The notes beneath the pieces were generated by a model. The model did not search any database. It was not told where the DNA came from and saw nothing but the letters and a program-made list of their open reading frames with translations. Positions 7,377 to 15,137 of a DNA stretch of 64,000 bases are shown here, piece by piece. The DNA is from Terripilifer sp031921685. Its GTDB lineage: Bacteria; Pseudomonadota; Alphaproteobacteria; Rhizobiales; Beijerinckiaceae. Numbering within the stretch: the first letter of the stretch is position 1; each line of letters opens with the position of its first letter. The stretch covers positions 620,001-684,000 of the forward strand of contig NZ_JAPDHU010000002.1 in NCBI RefSeq assembly GCF_031921685.1, read 5' to 3'. The translations under genes and the position numbers were made by a program.

Positions 7377-8312
7377 CTAAACGACCCGATGCAACAACGG
7401 TTCGCCGGCTCCGAGCCGGCGACAGTTTTCGACGATGACATCGAAACTGCGAGCCAAGGTCTGCGGCGTCAGCCAGGCGATATGCGGCGTGAGGATGACA
7501 TTCGGGCAGGCGCGCAGCGCTGCCAAGGCCGGCCGTGGCTCATTATGAAAGACATCGAGACCAGCGCCGGCGATCCGCTTCTGCTGGAGCGCGTCGACCA
7601 AAGCCGCTTCATCCACCAATTCACCACGCGCCGTGTTGACGAGGATAGTGTCCGGCCGCATGGCGGCAAAAGCCTCACGACCGATGAGCTTGTCAGTCTG
7701 CGGCGTGAACGGCACGTGTAGCGAAATGACGTTGCTGGTGACGAGCAGTCTGTCCAGCGCGATGGCCTCGACATGCCCGTCGCCTTGCATCGAGCGTGAC
7801 CACACCTGTACTTTGGCGCCCAATGCTGAGAGCACCGGTGCGAGACGCTGGCCGACGGCGCCATAACCGATCAGACCGACGGTGCTGCCGGAGATTTCAC
7901 CGATGCCTTCCTTCGCAGCGGTCGACGACACCCAGTCTTGCACGCGCAGCGCCCGATCGAGATCGCCAACCTTGCGCAGCACCGCCAGCATCAGGCCGAG
8001 CGCATGTTCGGCCACCGCCTGCGTATTGGTGCCGGGCATATTGGCGACCGCGATGCCGGCTTCGCGCGCCGCGTTGAGGTCGATCGTATTGACGCCGATG
8101 CCGATCTTCTGGATCAGCCGCAGACGCGGTGCGCGCGAAATGATCTCCTTCGTCACGGGCACGAGGCTGTGCAGCAGCACTTCGGCATCGGCGATCTCGT
8201 CGTAAAACCTGTCCCAGTCGCTTTCGCCGACCGGTACAATTTCCGGAAATACTGCCTTGGCGAAAATCGCTTCCGAGGCGGGGCCGAGATTGAGATGCAG
8301 CAGCGCTTTCAT
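7377..8312 (-). CDS. D-isomer-specific 2-hydroxyacid dehydrogenase
   Basis: 311 aa. NAD-binding Rossmann motif GLIGYGAVGQRL near residue 145. The catalytic set of the family is present: Arg in NTARGELVDE, Glu in FHNEP and His in TPHIAW. The fold is that of phosphoglycerate dehydrogenase / glyoxylate reductase without regulatory ACT domains. The start at 8312 overlaps the stop of the upstream enolase-like gene (ATGA), so translation is probably coupled. It is the third gene of an operon with a kinase and an enolase paralogue. It likely reduces a 2-oxoacid or oxidises a 2-hydroxyacid made in that short pathway, but the substrate is not known. Confidence 0.9.
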   Translation of the reverse strand: MKALLHLNLGPASEAIFAKAVFPEIVPVGESDWDRFYDEIADAEVLLHSLVPVTKEIISRAPRLRLIQKIGIGVNTIDLNAAREAGIAVANMPGTNTQAVAEHALGLMLAVLRKVGDLDRALRVQDWVSSTAAKEGIGEISGSTVGLIGYGAVGQRLAPVLSALGAKVQVWSRSMQGDGHVEAIALDRLLVTSNVISLHVPFTPQTDKLIGREAFAAMRPDTILVNTARGELVDEAALVDALQQKRIAGAGLDVFHNEPRPALAALRACPNVILTPHIAWLTPQTLARSFDVIVENCRRLGAGEPLLHRVV

Positions 8313-9598
8313 GCGGACCATTTCACCATGTTCGGCAGAGCACCCCAACCGGCGAAGGGCGCGCGCGATTCTTCCTCGATGCGCAGGCTTTCGTTCCATT
8401 TGGCCATACGTTCGGAGCGCGTGAAAGAACCGACCTTCAACTGGCCGGCATCCCATCCAGCCGAGAGATGCGAAATCGTCACGTCTTCCGTTTCGCCGGA
8501 GCGCGCCGAGACGAGGGTGGCGAAGCCGGCGGCGCGCGCGGTGGTCAGCGCCGCCAGGGTTTCGGTGATCGTGCCGGCCTGGTTCGGCTTGATCAGCACA
8601 GCATTGACCGTTTTATCGGCGATGGCGTTGGTGACGCGCGCCGCATTGGTGACGAGATAATCGTCGCCGACGATCTGGCAGCGCGTCGCATAGGCCTGCG
8701 CGAAAGCGATGAAGCCATCACGATCGTCCTCGGCCACCGGATCTTCGACAGAGGCAATCGGATAGGTTTCGATCCAGCCGCCAACGAGACGGATCATGCC
8801 GTCGGTATCGAGTTTGCGGCCTTCGAGGCCGAGATGATAGGCGCCATCGCGGCGGAAATTACTGGCGGCGATGTCGAGCGACAGCACGATGTTCCTGCCG
8901 GGCGTGAAGCCCGCATGTTCGATCGCCTTGATCAGGGTCTCGATGGTTTCTTCATTGGTCTTGAACTCGGGCCAGAAGCCGCCTTCATCGGCGACGCCAT
9001 GCAGCCGTCCGGAACTTTTGAGGATCGCGCCGGCCGCGCGATAGACCTCCGCCGTCCAGTCGAGCGCTTCGGCGAAGCTGCCAGCGGCCGGACACATGAT
9101 CATGAAATCCTGAATGTCGACCCGCCCATCCGCATGGGCGCCGCCGCCGAAGATCTGGATTTCGGGCAGGGGCATACGGATCGCATGGTCTTTCGCCAGA
9201 TATTTCCATAGCGGCAGGCCGCTGGCCTGAGCACTGGCCTGCAGGACGGCCATCGATGTCGCCACCAGCGCATTGCCGCCGAGACGCGACTTCTGCGGCG
9301 TGCCATCGAGCTTGCTCATGAGGCCATCGATGGCGGCCTGCTGGCTGGCATCCTGGCCGATGAGGGCAGGGGCGATTTCATCGCGCGCGGCGGCGACCGC
9401 TTTCGTCACGTCATAGCCGCCAAATCTTTTGCCGCCGTCGCGCAGATCGACGGCCTCGCCACTGCCGACCGAAGCCCCGGCCGGTGCGATCGCGCGTCCC
9501 TTGGCGCCACCATCGAGGCGCACTTCCACTTCGACGGTCGGCCGTCCACGCGAATCCCACACCCGGCGTGGATGAACGGCGATGATAGCAGTGGTCAT
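8309..9598 (-). CDS. Enolase-superfamily paralogue (divergent phosphopyruvate hydratase)
   Basis: 429 aa, full enolase length. Conserved residues include the loop PAGASVG, His155 (GGAHADG), Glu205 (ADEGGF), metal ligands Asp242, Glu285 and Asp312, Lys337 (LIKPNQ) and Lys388. In the canonical active-site motif SHRSGE the histidine is replaced: this protein has SARSGE at 364-369. Its position between a small-molecule kinase and a 2-hydroxyacid dehydrogenase, with ATGA overlaps on both sides, also argues that it is not the housekeeping glycolytic enolase. It probably dehydrates a phosphorylated hydroxyacid; the substrate is inferred, not shown. Confidence 0.88.
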   Translation of the reverse strand: MTTAIIAVHPRRVWDSRGRPTVEVEVRLDGGAKGRAIAPAGASVGSGEAVDLRDGGKRFGGYDVTKAVAAARDEIAPALIGQDASQQAAIDGLMSKLDGTPQKSRLGGNALVATSMAVLQASAQASGLPLWKYLAKDHAIRMPLPEIQIFGGGAHADGRVDIQDFMIMCPAAGSFAEALDWTAEVYRAAGAILKSSGRLHGVADEGGFWPEFKTNEETIETLIKAIEHAGFTPGRNIVLSLDIAASNFRRDGAYHLGLEGRKLDTDGMIRLVGGWIETYPIASVEDPVAEDDRDGFIAFAQAYATRCQIVGDDYLVTNAARVTNAIADKTVNAVLIKPNQAGTITETLAALTTARAAGFATLVSARSGETEDVTISHLSAGWDAGQLKVGSFTRSERMAKWNESLRIEEESRAPFAGWGALPNMVKWSA

Positions 9599-10596
9599 GC
9601 AACAAACTCCGAGGCGAATTCCGTTTTGATGGTTGTGAGCGTGCGCGCCGCGTTCCGCAACAGGTTGCGCGAAACACGGCGCACGCGCGCCTTATCGGTT
9701 TCATCCGTGATGTATTCGACGGGCGACTTGCCGTCGATACGTGCCAGCATCAGTCCTGGCAGAATGCGGGCAATGCGATGGGCACTGTCGGTTGCCGGCT
9801 CAAACGTGATCGTGTCGAGATAGGCCTCGGTCAAAGCATCGGCGCAGACGATGAACCGCCGGGCGGCTTCCGGCACCCAGACGCATTTGAGATAGAGGTG
9901 GTTGAGGCAGAAGGCGATGTCGAAGGCCGGTTCGCCATACCAGGCGCATTCGGCATCCAGCAGGATCGGGCACTGCGGACCGACGAGAATATTCTTGGGG
10001 CTGAGATCGCCGTGTACCAGAGCGCGCTTCGTCGCCAGGATGTCGCGACCGATGGCCTGCAAGGTATCAGCGAGATCGGCGTGCCGCGAGGCGGTGGCAT
10101 AGAGATAGGGATCGACGCGCAGCGACAGAAAAGCATCGTCGGTGGCGAAGCGCCGCGCGATCACGTCGGAAAAAGCGGTGGCATTGTGCATGCGAGCGGC
10201 GATGGCGCCGATCGATCGTGCGACGGTGGGATCGGCGCGTCCTTCCCGCAGCTCGCGTTTCCACAGCGGATAGAGATCCGGCGGATAATAGCTCATAGCG
10301 AACATGTTGAGCTTGTCGTCGCAGGCCAGAACCTTCGGAACCGCCTCTGGCACGATATGGCGTGCTTCGTTCAACCAATCGACTTCCGATCGATTGCGCG
10401 AGAGCGGCGCCTTCCACTCCTGAGCGACGCGCAATTGCGGCACCGCGCGTTTGACGACGAAGTCGCGATCGCGGCTGGTGACGTGCCAGATGTCGGCGGA
10501 GACACCGCCTGACAAGGATTGCAGGACGATATCTTCCGCGCCCAAGCCGGCGCGTTGCAGAAAAGACAAGACATCGTCATGCGCGCTGTCAGCCAT
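9595..10596 (-). CDS. Phosphotransferase-family small-molecule kinase
   Basis: 333 aa. It has the aminoglycoside-phosphotransferase/choline-kinase fold: a nucleotide loop (SGGVSADIW), a lysine (FVVKRAV), the Brenner motif HGDLSPKNIL with catalytic Asp, and the metal site LLDAECAWYGEPAFDIA. It is the first gene of the operon, its TGA overlapping the ATG of the enolase paralogue. The start at 10596 (MADSAHDD) gives the normal family N-terminus; an in-frame extension to 10668 adds no family sequence. It probably phosphorylates a metabolite rather than an antibiotic, given its neighbours. Confidence 0.88.
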   Translation of the reverse strand: MADSAHDDVLSFLQRAGLGAEDIVLQSLSGGVSADIWHVTSRDRDFVVKRAVPQLRVAQEWKAPLSRNRSEVDWLNEARHIVPEAVPKVLACDDKLNMFAMSYYPPDLYPLWKRELREGRADPTVARSIGAIAARMHNATAFSDVIARRFATDDAFLSLRVDPYLYATASRHADLADTLQAIGRDILATKRALVHGDLSPKNILVGPQCPILLDAECAWYGEPAFDIAFCLNHLYLKCVWVPEAARRFIVCADALTEAYLDTITFEPATDSAHRIARILPGLMLARIDGKSPVEYITDETDKARVRRVSRNLLRNAARTLTTIKTEFASEFVA

Positions 10597-10692
10597 CGAC
10601 TGGCAAGCCTCCCCGGTTCTTGCACCTATGGCTAACCAGAGCCAAGCCGCAGGGCAAGAGCCGGGCAAGACAGGAGGCGGAGAGGTGAAGCG

Positions 10693-11013
10693 TTACGCTT
10701 CTGTCGACAGCTTCATCAACACCAGACCGCTGATGATCAGGGCGGCTGCGAGGATACGCGTGACACTGGCCTGTTCGCCGAGCACGAGAATGCCGACGAC
10801 GAAAGCGCCGATGGCACCAATGCCGGTCCAGATCGTATAGGCGGTGCCAAGCGGCAGACTGCGCATTGCAATGGCGAGCAGCACGAAACTGCCCAAGGCG
10901 GTGACGAGCGTGATGATGCTGGGCGTGAGCTTCGTGAAGCCTTCGGACTGTTTCATAGTGAACGCCCAAATGACTTCGAGAACGCCGGCAGCCAACAAGA
11001 TAATCCAGGCCAT
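10693..11013 (-). CDS. sugE: SMR-family guanidinium/quaternary ammonium exporter
   Basis: 106 aa, four transmembrane helices. It matches SugE/Gdx closely: MAWIILLAAGVLEVIWAF with the essential membrane Glu13, then the FTKLTPSIIT loop, the GTAYTIWTGIGAIGA signature and a C-terminal LMKLS. Gdx-type members export guanidinium; EmrE-type members export drugs, and the GTAYTIWTGIG segment favours the former. AAGGAGG lies five to six bases before the start. A GGGACGGCCC-type hairpin just upstream may be part of a guanidine-responsive riboswitch. Confidence 0.92.
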   Translation of the reverse strand: MAWIILLAAGVLEVIWAFTMKQSEGFTKLTPSIITLVTALGSFVLLAIAMRSLPLGTAYTIWTGIGAIGAFVVGILVLGEQASVTRILAAALIISGLVLMKLSTEA

Positions 11014-11035
11014 GAGGCCCTCCTTTTCAAAAGGG

Positions 11036-11049
11036 CCGGGCCGTCCCGG
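11036..11049 (-). promoter_or_regulatory. ACGG-tetraloop hairpin, possible guanidine-II (mini-ykkC) half
   Basis: On the sugE mRNA strand this reads CCGGG-ACGG-CCCGG: a 5-bp stem capped by ACGG, ending about 13 bases before the AGGAGG ribosome site of sugE. Guanidine-II riboswitches consist of two such stems with ACGR loops directly upstream of sugE-type genes. Only one clear stem is seen. A weaker GAGG/CCTC hairpin about 45 bases upstream has ACGT in its loop and does not fit the consensus. Confidence 0.45.
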
Positions 11050-11318
11050 ACATCAACCCATGTCATGAAAACAAATGACGAAATGGGGGAGGACGTTGCC
11101 TCGCCACAGGGGAGATAAGCAGACGAGGCATTCGGGTCAAGTTTCCGGGGAAAACCTTTGTTCAGTTTTCATTCAGCCACGATGCACCAGCATAGCCAGT
11201 ATCGGTCGCCGATCCTCTTGTTGATTCAAGGATTTGGAACGGCGTGAACACGGCGCGATTCACTGGGTGCGATGGCATCTGGCCGGTTAGCGTCCGCCTC
11301 GAGAAGGAATGAAAGACG

Positions 11319-11630
11319 ATGCGCAACTTCCTGAGACTTTCCGTCATTGCAGCGGCGACGATTATCGCCCTGCCGGTGGCTCAAGCCTTGGCCGCTCCGG
11401 CGGTTCCCGCCGATCCAGTGCCGGTGAAACTGGTGCAGACCAGTAGCGCTGATCTCCCCGCTGAAGGCGCCACTGCGGTGCAGTATTATCATCACCGTCA
11501 TCGCGGTCATTGGCAGCGCCCCCGCTACCATCACAACTTCTATCATCATCAGTATCGGCCGCGTGGCTGGGGCCATCACCACCATCGTGGTCATGGATAC
11601 GGGCACAGGCACCATCGTCACCATTGGTAA
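11319..11630 (+). CDS. Secreted histidine-rich protein, copy 1
   Basis: 103 aa. A signal peptide of about 25 residues (cut near ALA-AP) is followed by a Pro/Val spacer and DLPAEGATAVQYYHH. The C-terminal half is extremely rich in His, Arg and Gly, with several HH and HHHH runs. It is probably exported and able to bind transition metals; no enzyme motif is present. A paralogue with the same plan begins 184 bases downstream (11814), and each has its own terminator. Confidence 0.8.
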   Translation: MRNFLRLSVIAAATIIALPVAQALAAPAVPADPVPVKLVQTSSADLPAEGATAVQYYHHRHRGHWQRPRYHHNFYHHQYRPRGWGHHHHRGHGYGHRHHRHHW

Positions 11631-11636
11631 TGGTTG

Positions 11637-11664
11637 AATGGCGGGCTTCAAGCCCGCCATTTTC
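11637..11664 (+). terminator. Rho-independent terminator
   Basis: Stem ATGGCGGGCTT / AGCCCGCCAT followed by TTTT, seven bases after the stop of the first His-rich gene. Confidence 0.85.
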
Positions 11665-11813
11665 TGTGGCGTGTTTGATTTAGCTGTTGTTCCGCCACAA
11701 TCCTGCGCATTCTACCTACAGGCTGCCGAGCTACCGCTATGCGTCAGGGAGCCGGTTTGTGAAAACGGCGCGATCACTTGGCCAAACAGCGCCCTGCCTC
11801 AAGGAGGAAATTG

Positions 11814-12056
11814 ATGAACAAGCGCGACTTCCTGAGACTCACCGTCACCGCCGCGGCGGCTCTTGCCGTATTGCCGGCGGCCCAGGCGCTGGCGGCGCCG
11901 GCTCTTCCGGCCGATCCGCTTCCGGCAAAGCCGCTTGATAACAATGCGGCCGATCTCCCGGCCGAGGGCGCAACAGAGGTTCAACATCGTCATCGCCGCC
12001 GCCATTATCATCGCCGGCGCCGGTACCATCGGCATCACCGCCGGCATTGGCGCTGA
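11814..12056 (+). CDS. Secreted histidine/arginine-rich protein, copy 2
   Basis: 80 aa from the ATG at 11814, which has AAGGAGG eight bases upstream. It shares with copy 1 the same layout and near-identical blocks: RDFLRL in the signal peptide, QALAAPALPADPLP, and DLPAEGATEVQ. Its tail is shorter and more Arg-rich (HRHRRRHYHRRRRYHRHHRR). A tandem duplication followed by tail divergence is the simplest explanation. It is probably periplasmic or extracellular; the function is unknown. Confidence 0.78.
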   Translation: MNKRDFLRLTVTAAAALAVLPAAQALAAPALPADPLPAKPLDNNAADLPAEGATEVQHRHRRRHYHRRRRYHRHHRRHWR

Positions 12057-12075
12057 TCACGGTCAAATTTGATGG

Positions 12076-12103
12076 AACGGCGGGCTTCGGCCCGCCGTTT
12101 TCA
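12076..12103 (+). terminator. Rho-independent terminator (TTCG loop)
   Basis: Perfect 10-bp stem AACGGCGGGC / GCCCGCCGTT with a TTCG loop and TTTTC downstream, 20 bases after the stop of the second His-rich gene. Confidence 0.88.
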
Positions 12104-12197
12104 TTTGGAACATCGCGATCGTGCCCTTAGCCGTTGTTTAGTCGCAAGAAATGCGCATGATTGGACGGTCGCGGCACACCGTTCATCGGGCCGAAGT

Positions 12198-12803
12198 CTA
12201 GTCCCGTTTTGCTTTCGCCGTCGTCTTCTGTCGATAGGTGCGATGGGTCGCCGCCGTGCGCGCCGACTCTTCGTATATGCCCGTCATCAAATCGAAGGTC
12301 TGTGCCGCCGCGCGGAGCCTCTTGCCGAGATCCGGCACGCGCGACACCGCTTCGATCAAGAGATCGGCGCGTACGTTGGCGTAGTCGTCGGTGATCTTTC
12401 GGCCAAGTGAGGTCACCTCATAGGTGACGCCGGAACGTCCGCTGCCATTGCGCACCACCAGCCCCGCTTTGATGAGTTTGCGCAGGCTGTATTGAATGTT
12501 CGGAATGTCGTCTCGATTGGAGAGATGACAGAGATCGCGCACGCTCTTGGGTCGGTCGTTCATGCGGATCATGTGGAGCAGGGCGTTCTCTGGCCCGCTG
12601 CCGGAAAACTCAGAGACGGCCGCCAGGCATTCGGCCTGCCAATGGCCAAAGCCCTCGAAGCAGCGGATCAGGGCGTATTCCATTTCCGCCACATCCATTT
12701 CCGGGCGCGTGCGAGCGAGGTGCCAGGAACGGTCGAGGGATGAACGATCCAAGGATGAACGGTCAAGCGACCGCGCGCGGCGATCTTCCGGTGTGCGACT
12801 CAT
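12198..12803 (-). CDS. MarR-like winged-helix regulator with N-terminal SLDRS repeats
   Basis: 201 aa. The central part (about 45-150) is a winged-helix domain (NALLHMIRMNDRPKSVRDLCHL, split here by helix, then IQYSLRKLIKAGLVVRNG and VTYEVTSLGRKITDDY). It resembles predicted MarR-type regulators that accompany flavin monooxygenases. The N-terminus contains three tandem SLDRS units encoded by three 15-bp repeats (12728-12772). AGGAG lies seven bases upstream of the ATG. It is divergent from the LLM monooxygenase at 12930, its probable target. Confidence 0.82.
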   Translation of the reverse strand: MSRTPEDRRARSLDRSSLDRSSLDRSWHLARTRPEMDVAEMEYALIRCFEGFGHWQAECLAAVSEFSGSGPENALLHMIRMNDRPKSVRDLCHLSNRDDIPNIQYSLRKLIKAGLVVRNGSGRSGVTYEVTSLGRKITDDYANVRADLLIEAVSRVPDLGKRLRAAAQTFDLMTGIYEESARTAATHRTYRQKTTAKAKRD

Positions 12804-12929
12804 TGCATGTCTCCTGGCCCCTCAAGATACAGCAGTCGCCTCGCTTGCCTAGAAATAGAATTTATAATAGACTTTCTATTCTAAAATATCGAATGAGCAG
12901 CATGGATCCTTTTCTTGGAGGGGAATGCG

Positions 12930-14048
12930 ATGGCGTCTCAGAACCGGATGTTCGATCAAAAACAGTTTTTGCTCGGCACCTTCGCCTCGAACTGTTCCGG
13001 TGGCATGACCGTCACCAAAGTGCCGGAACGCTGGCAAAATTCCTGGGACAACAATCTCAAACTTGCCAAGCTGCTCGATGCGGCCGGCATCGATTTCATG
13101 CTGCCCATCGCGCGCTGGATCGGTTATGGCGGCGAAACCAATTTCCACGGCAACGTGCTGGAAACGATCACCTGGGCCGCAGCGCTGCTGGCGCACACGC
13201 GCGACATCACCGTTTTCGCGACCACTCATACGACTGCCAATCATCCTGTCGTCGTCGCCAAGCAATTGGCCACCATCGATCAGATCAGCAATGGCCGCAT
13301 CGGCTTGAACGTGGTCGCCGGTTGGAACAAGCCGGAATATGAGGCGCTTGGCCTCAAACTGCCTGACGATCATGAGACGCGTTATGGCTATGCGCAGGAA
13401 TGGTTCGACATCGTCCAGGCGCTGTGGAGCCGTACCGAAGCTTTCGATTGGAACGGCAAGTTCTTTCAATTGAAGAATGTGTTGGGTGATCCACGGCCAG
13501 GCACCACCGTGCCGATCATCAATGCCGCAGGGTCCGACCAGGGCCGGGCCTTCGCAGTACGCAATGCCAATTTCCTGTTCACGCCGGCGATCGACCTGTC
13601 GCGTTCAAAGGACGAGATCGTTGCATTGAAGCAGCAAGGACGCGACGCCGGCCGCGATGTCGACGTTCTGACCTTCAGCCATGTGGTGTGCCGGCCGACC
13701 GAGAAGGAGGCCAATGCCTATCTCGAACATTTCGGTAAGACCAATGCCGATTGGGCGGCCGTCGACAATCTGGTCAATCTGCAATTCGCCCATGCGCAAT
13801 CCTTCCCGCATGATCTCCTGGCCTTGATCCGCGACCGGATGGCGGCGGGCCATGGCGGTTTCCCGCTCACCGGCACGCCGGAGCAGGTGGCCGATGGCCT
13901 GACCGCGCTGCATGAAGCGGGCTTCCGCGGCACCACCTTGTCCTTCGTCGATTATGTCGAGGAATTCCCATACTTCCGCGATAACGTTCTGCCGTTGTTG
14001 GAACAGCGCGGTGTGCGCGTCGCGCCGCAAGCCGTCGCGGCCGAGTGA
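12930..14048 (+). CDS. LLM-class flavin-dependent monooxygenase (SsuD/RutA-like)
   Basis: 372 aa, a luciferase-like TIM-barrel enzyme using FMNH2. The signature region VVVAKQLATIDQISNGRIGLNVVAGW is shared with alkanesulfonate monooxygenase, dimethylsulfone monooxygenase and RutA pyrimidine oxygenase, and the length also fits. GGAGGGG lies six bases before the ATG at 12930. An in-frame TTG at 12915 overlaps that ribosome site and is rejected. No flavin reductase gene adjoins. It is followed by a metallo-beta-lactamase-fold hydrolase and faces a MarR-like regulator. Probably it oxidatively cleaves a sulfur- or nitrogen-containing compound; the substrate is unknown. Confidence 0.9.
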   Translation: MASQNRMFDQKQFLLGTFASNCSGGMTVTKVPERWQNSWDNNLKLAKLLDAAGIDFMLPIARWIGYGGETNFHGNVLETITWAAALLAHTRDITVFATTHTTANHPVVVAKQLATIDQISNGRIGLNVVAGWNKPEYEALGLKLPDDHETRYGYAQEWFDIVQALWSRTEAFDWNGKFFQLKNVLGDPRPGTTVPIINAAGSDQGRAFAVRNANFLFTPAIDLSRSKDEIVALKQQGRDAGRDVDVLTFSHVVCRPTEKEANAYLEHFGKTNADWAAVDNLVNLQFAHAQSFPHDLLALIRDRMAAGHGGFPLTGTPEQVADGLTALHEAGFRGTTLSFVDYVEEFPYFRDNVLPLLEQRGVRVAPQAVAAE

Positions 14049-14127
14049 CGGCTTATAAATCTATAAATTGCCCGTCGTGGCCTGATCTTGCTAACCAATG
14101 GGCTCGAGTCTTTGAAGGAGCGAGCCC

Positions 14128-15036
14128 ATGACGACAGATCACGGCGCCGGCGTTTCGCCGGTCTGGCAATTCGGTGAGACCTCGCTGACGCGTCTCATCG
14201 AATCCGAAGTGCCGCTGCTGTCGCCCTTCGAGCTTCTGCCCGATTGCACCCAGGCTCATCTCGACGAAAATCTCGACTGGCTGGCGCCGCATTTTTACGA
14301 TCCCAATGTGCAACTGTTGGCGATCACCATTCAAAGCTTTCTGATCCGCAGCGGCGGCAAGATCATTCTGCTCGATTCCTGCAGCGGCAATCACAAGCAT
14401 CGCGCACGGCCGTTCTTCAACCAGCGCGAATGGGCGTGGCTCGATACGTTGCGCGCCGCCGGCGTGCAGCCGGAAGACGTCGATATCGTCATGTGCTCGC
14501 ATCTGCATGTCGATCACGTCGGCTGGAACACCAGGCTTGAAAACGGCAAGTGGGTGCCGACCTTCCCGAATGCGCGCTATCTCGTCTCGCAACGCGAATG
14601 GGATTATTGGCGCTCGGAGGCGGGGCGGGCGAGCCTGCCGCGCACCGGTGATTTCGTTACCGACAGCGTGCTGCCGATCGTCGAGATCGGCCAGGCGGAG
14701 CTGATCGACGATCGGGTGGGATTCTCGGAGGAGATATCAATCGAGCCGTTGCATGGCCACACGCCTGGCCATTTCGGCGTTCACCTGTGTGGTGGCCGGC
14801 GCGAGGCGATCCTGTCGGGCGACATGATGCACACGCCGCTGCAATTGCGCTATCCGCATTGGAGTACGCGCTTCTGCGTCGATCAGGCGGTGGCGCGCGA
14901 GACGCGGCTGCGTTTCCTGGCCGATCATGCCGATAGCGACCGCGTGATCTTTCCAGCCCATTTCCCGACACCGACGGGCGGCTATATTCGCCGCGCGGGC
15001 GATCATTATCGCTTCGAATTCGCCGAAACGGCTTGA
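14128..15036 (+). CDS. MBL-fold metallo-hydrolase
   Basis: 302 aa. The metal motif SHLHVDHVG gives His125, His127, Asp129 and His130. Further ligands lie in GHTPGHFG, SGDMMH and PAHFPTP. This is the lactonase/arylesterase-like branch of the metallo-beta-lactamase fold with two metals. GAAGGAG lies upstream of the ATG. It lies 79 bases after the LLM monooxygenase in the same direction and may hydrolyse a lactone or ester product from it, which is an inference from position. Confidence 0.9.
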   Translation: MTTDHGAGVSPVWQFGETSLTRLIESEVPLLSPFELLPDCTQAHLDENLDWLAPHFYDPNVQLLAITIQSFLIRSGGKIILLDSCSGNHKHRARPFFNQREWAWLDTLRAAGVQPEDVDIVMCSHLHVDHVGWNTRLENGKWVPTFPNARYLVSQREWDYWRSEAGRASLPRTGDFVTDSVLPIVEIGQAELIDDRVGFSEEISIEPLHGHTPGHFGVHLCGGRREAILSGDMMHTPLQLRYPHWSTRFCVDQAVARETRLRFLADHADSDRVIFPAHFPTPTGGYIRRAGDHYRFEFAETA

Positions 15037-15137
15037 GACGCGCCACTTGCGCACAAGACGCGGTCAAATGTCCAAATTGAAACGTTTTTCCATGTTGGAA
15101 CGTTTCAGTTGGGGGGCGCAGCAAGATTGGATTGTTG

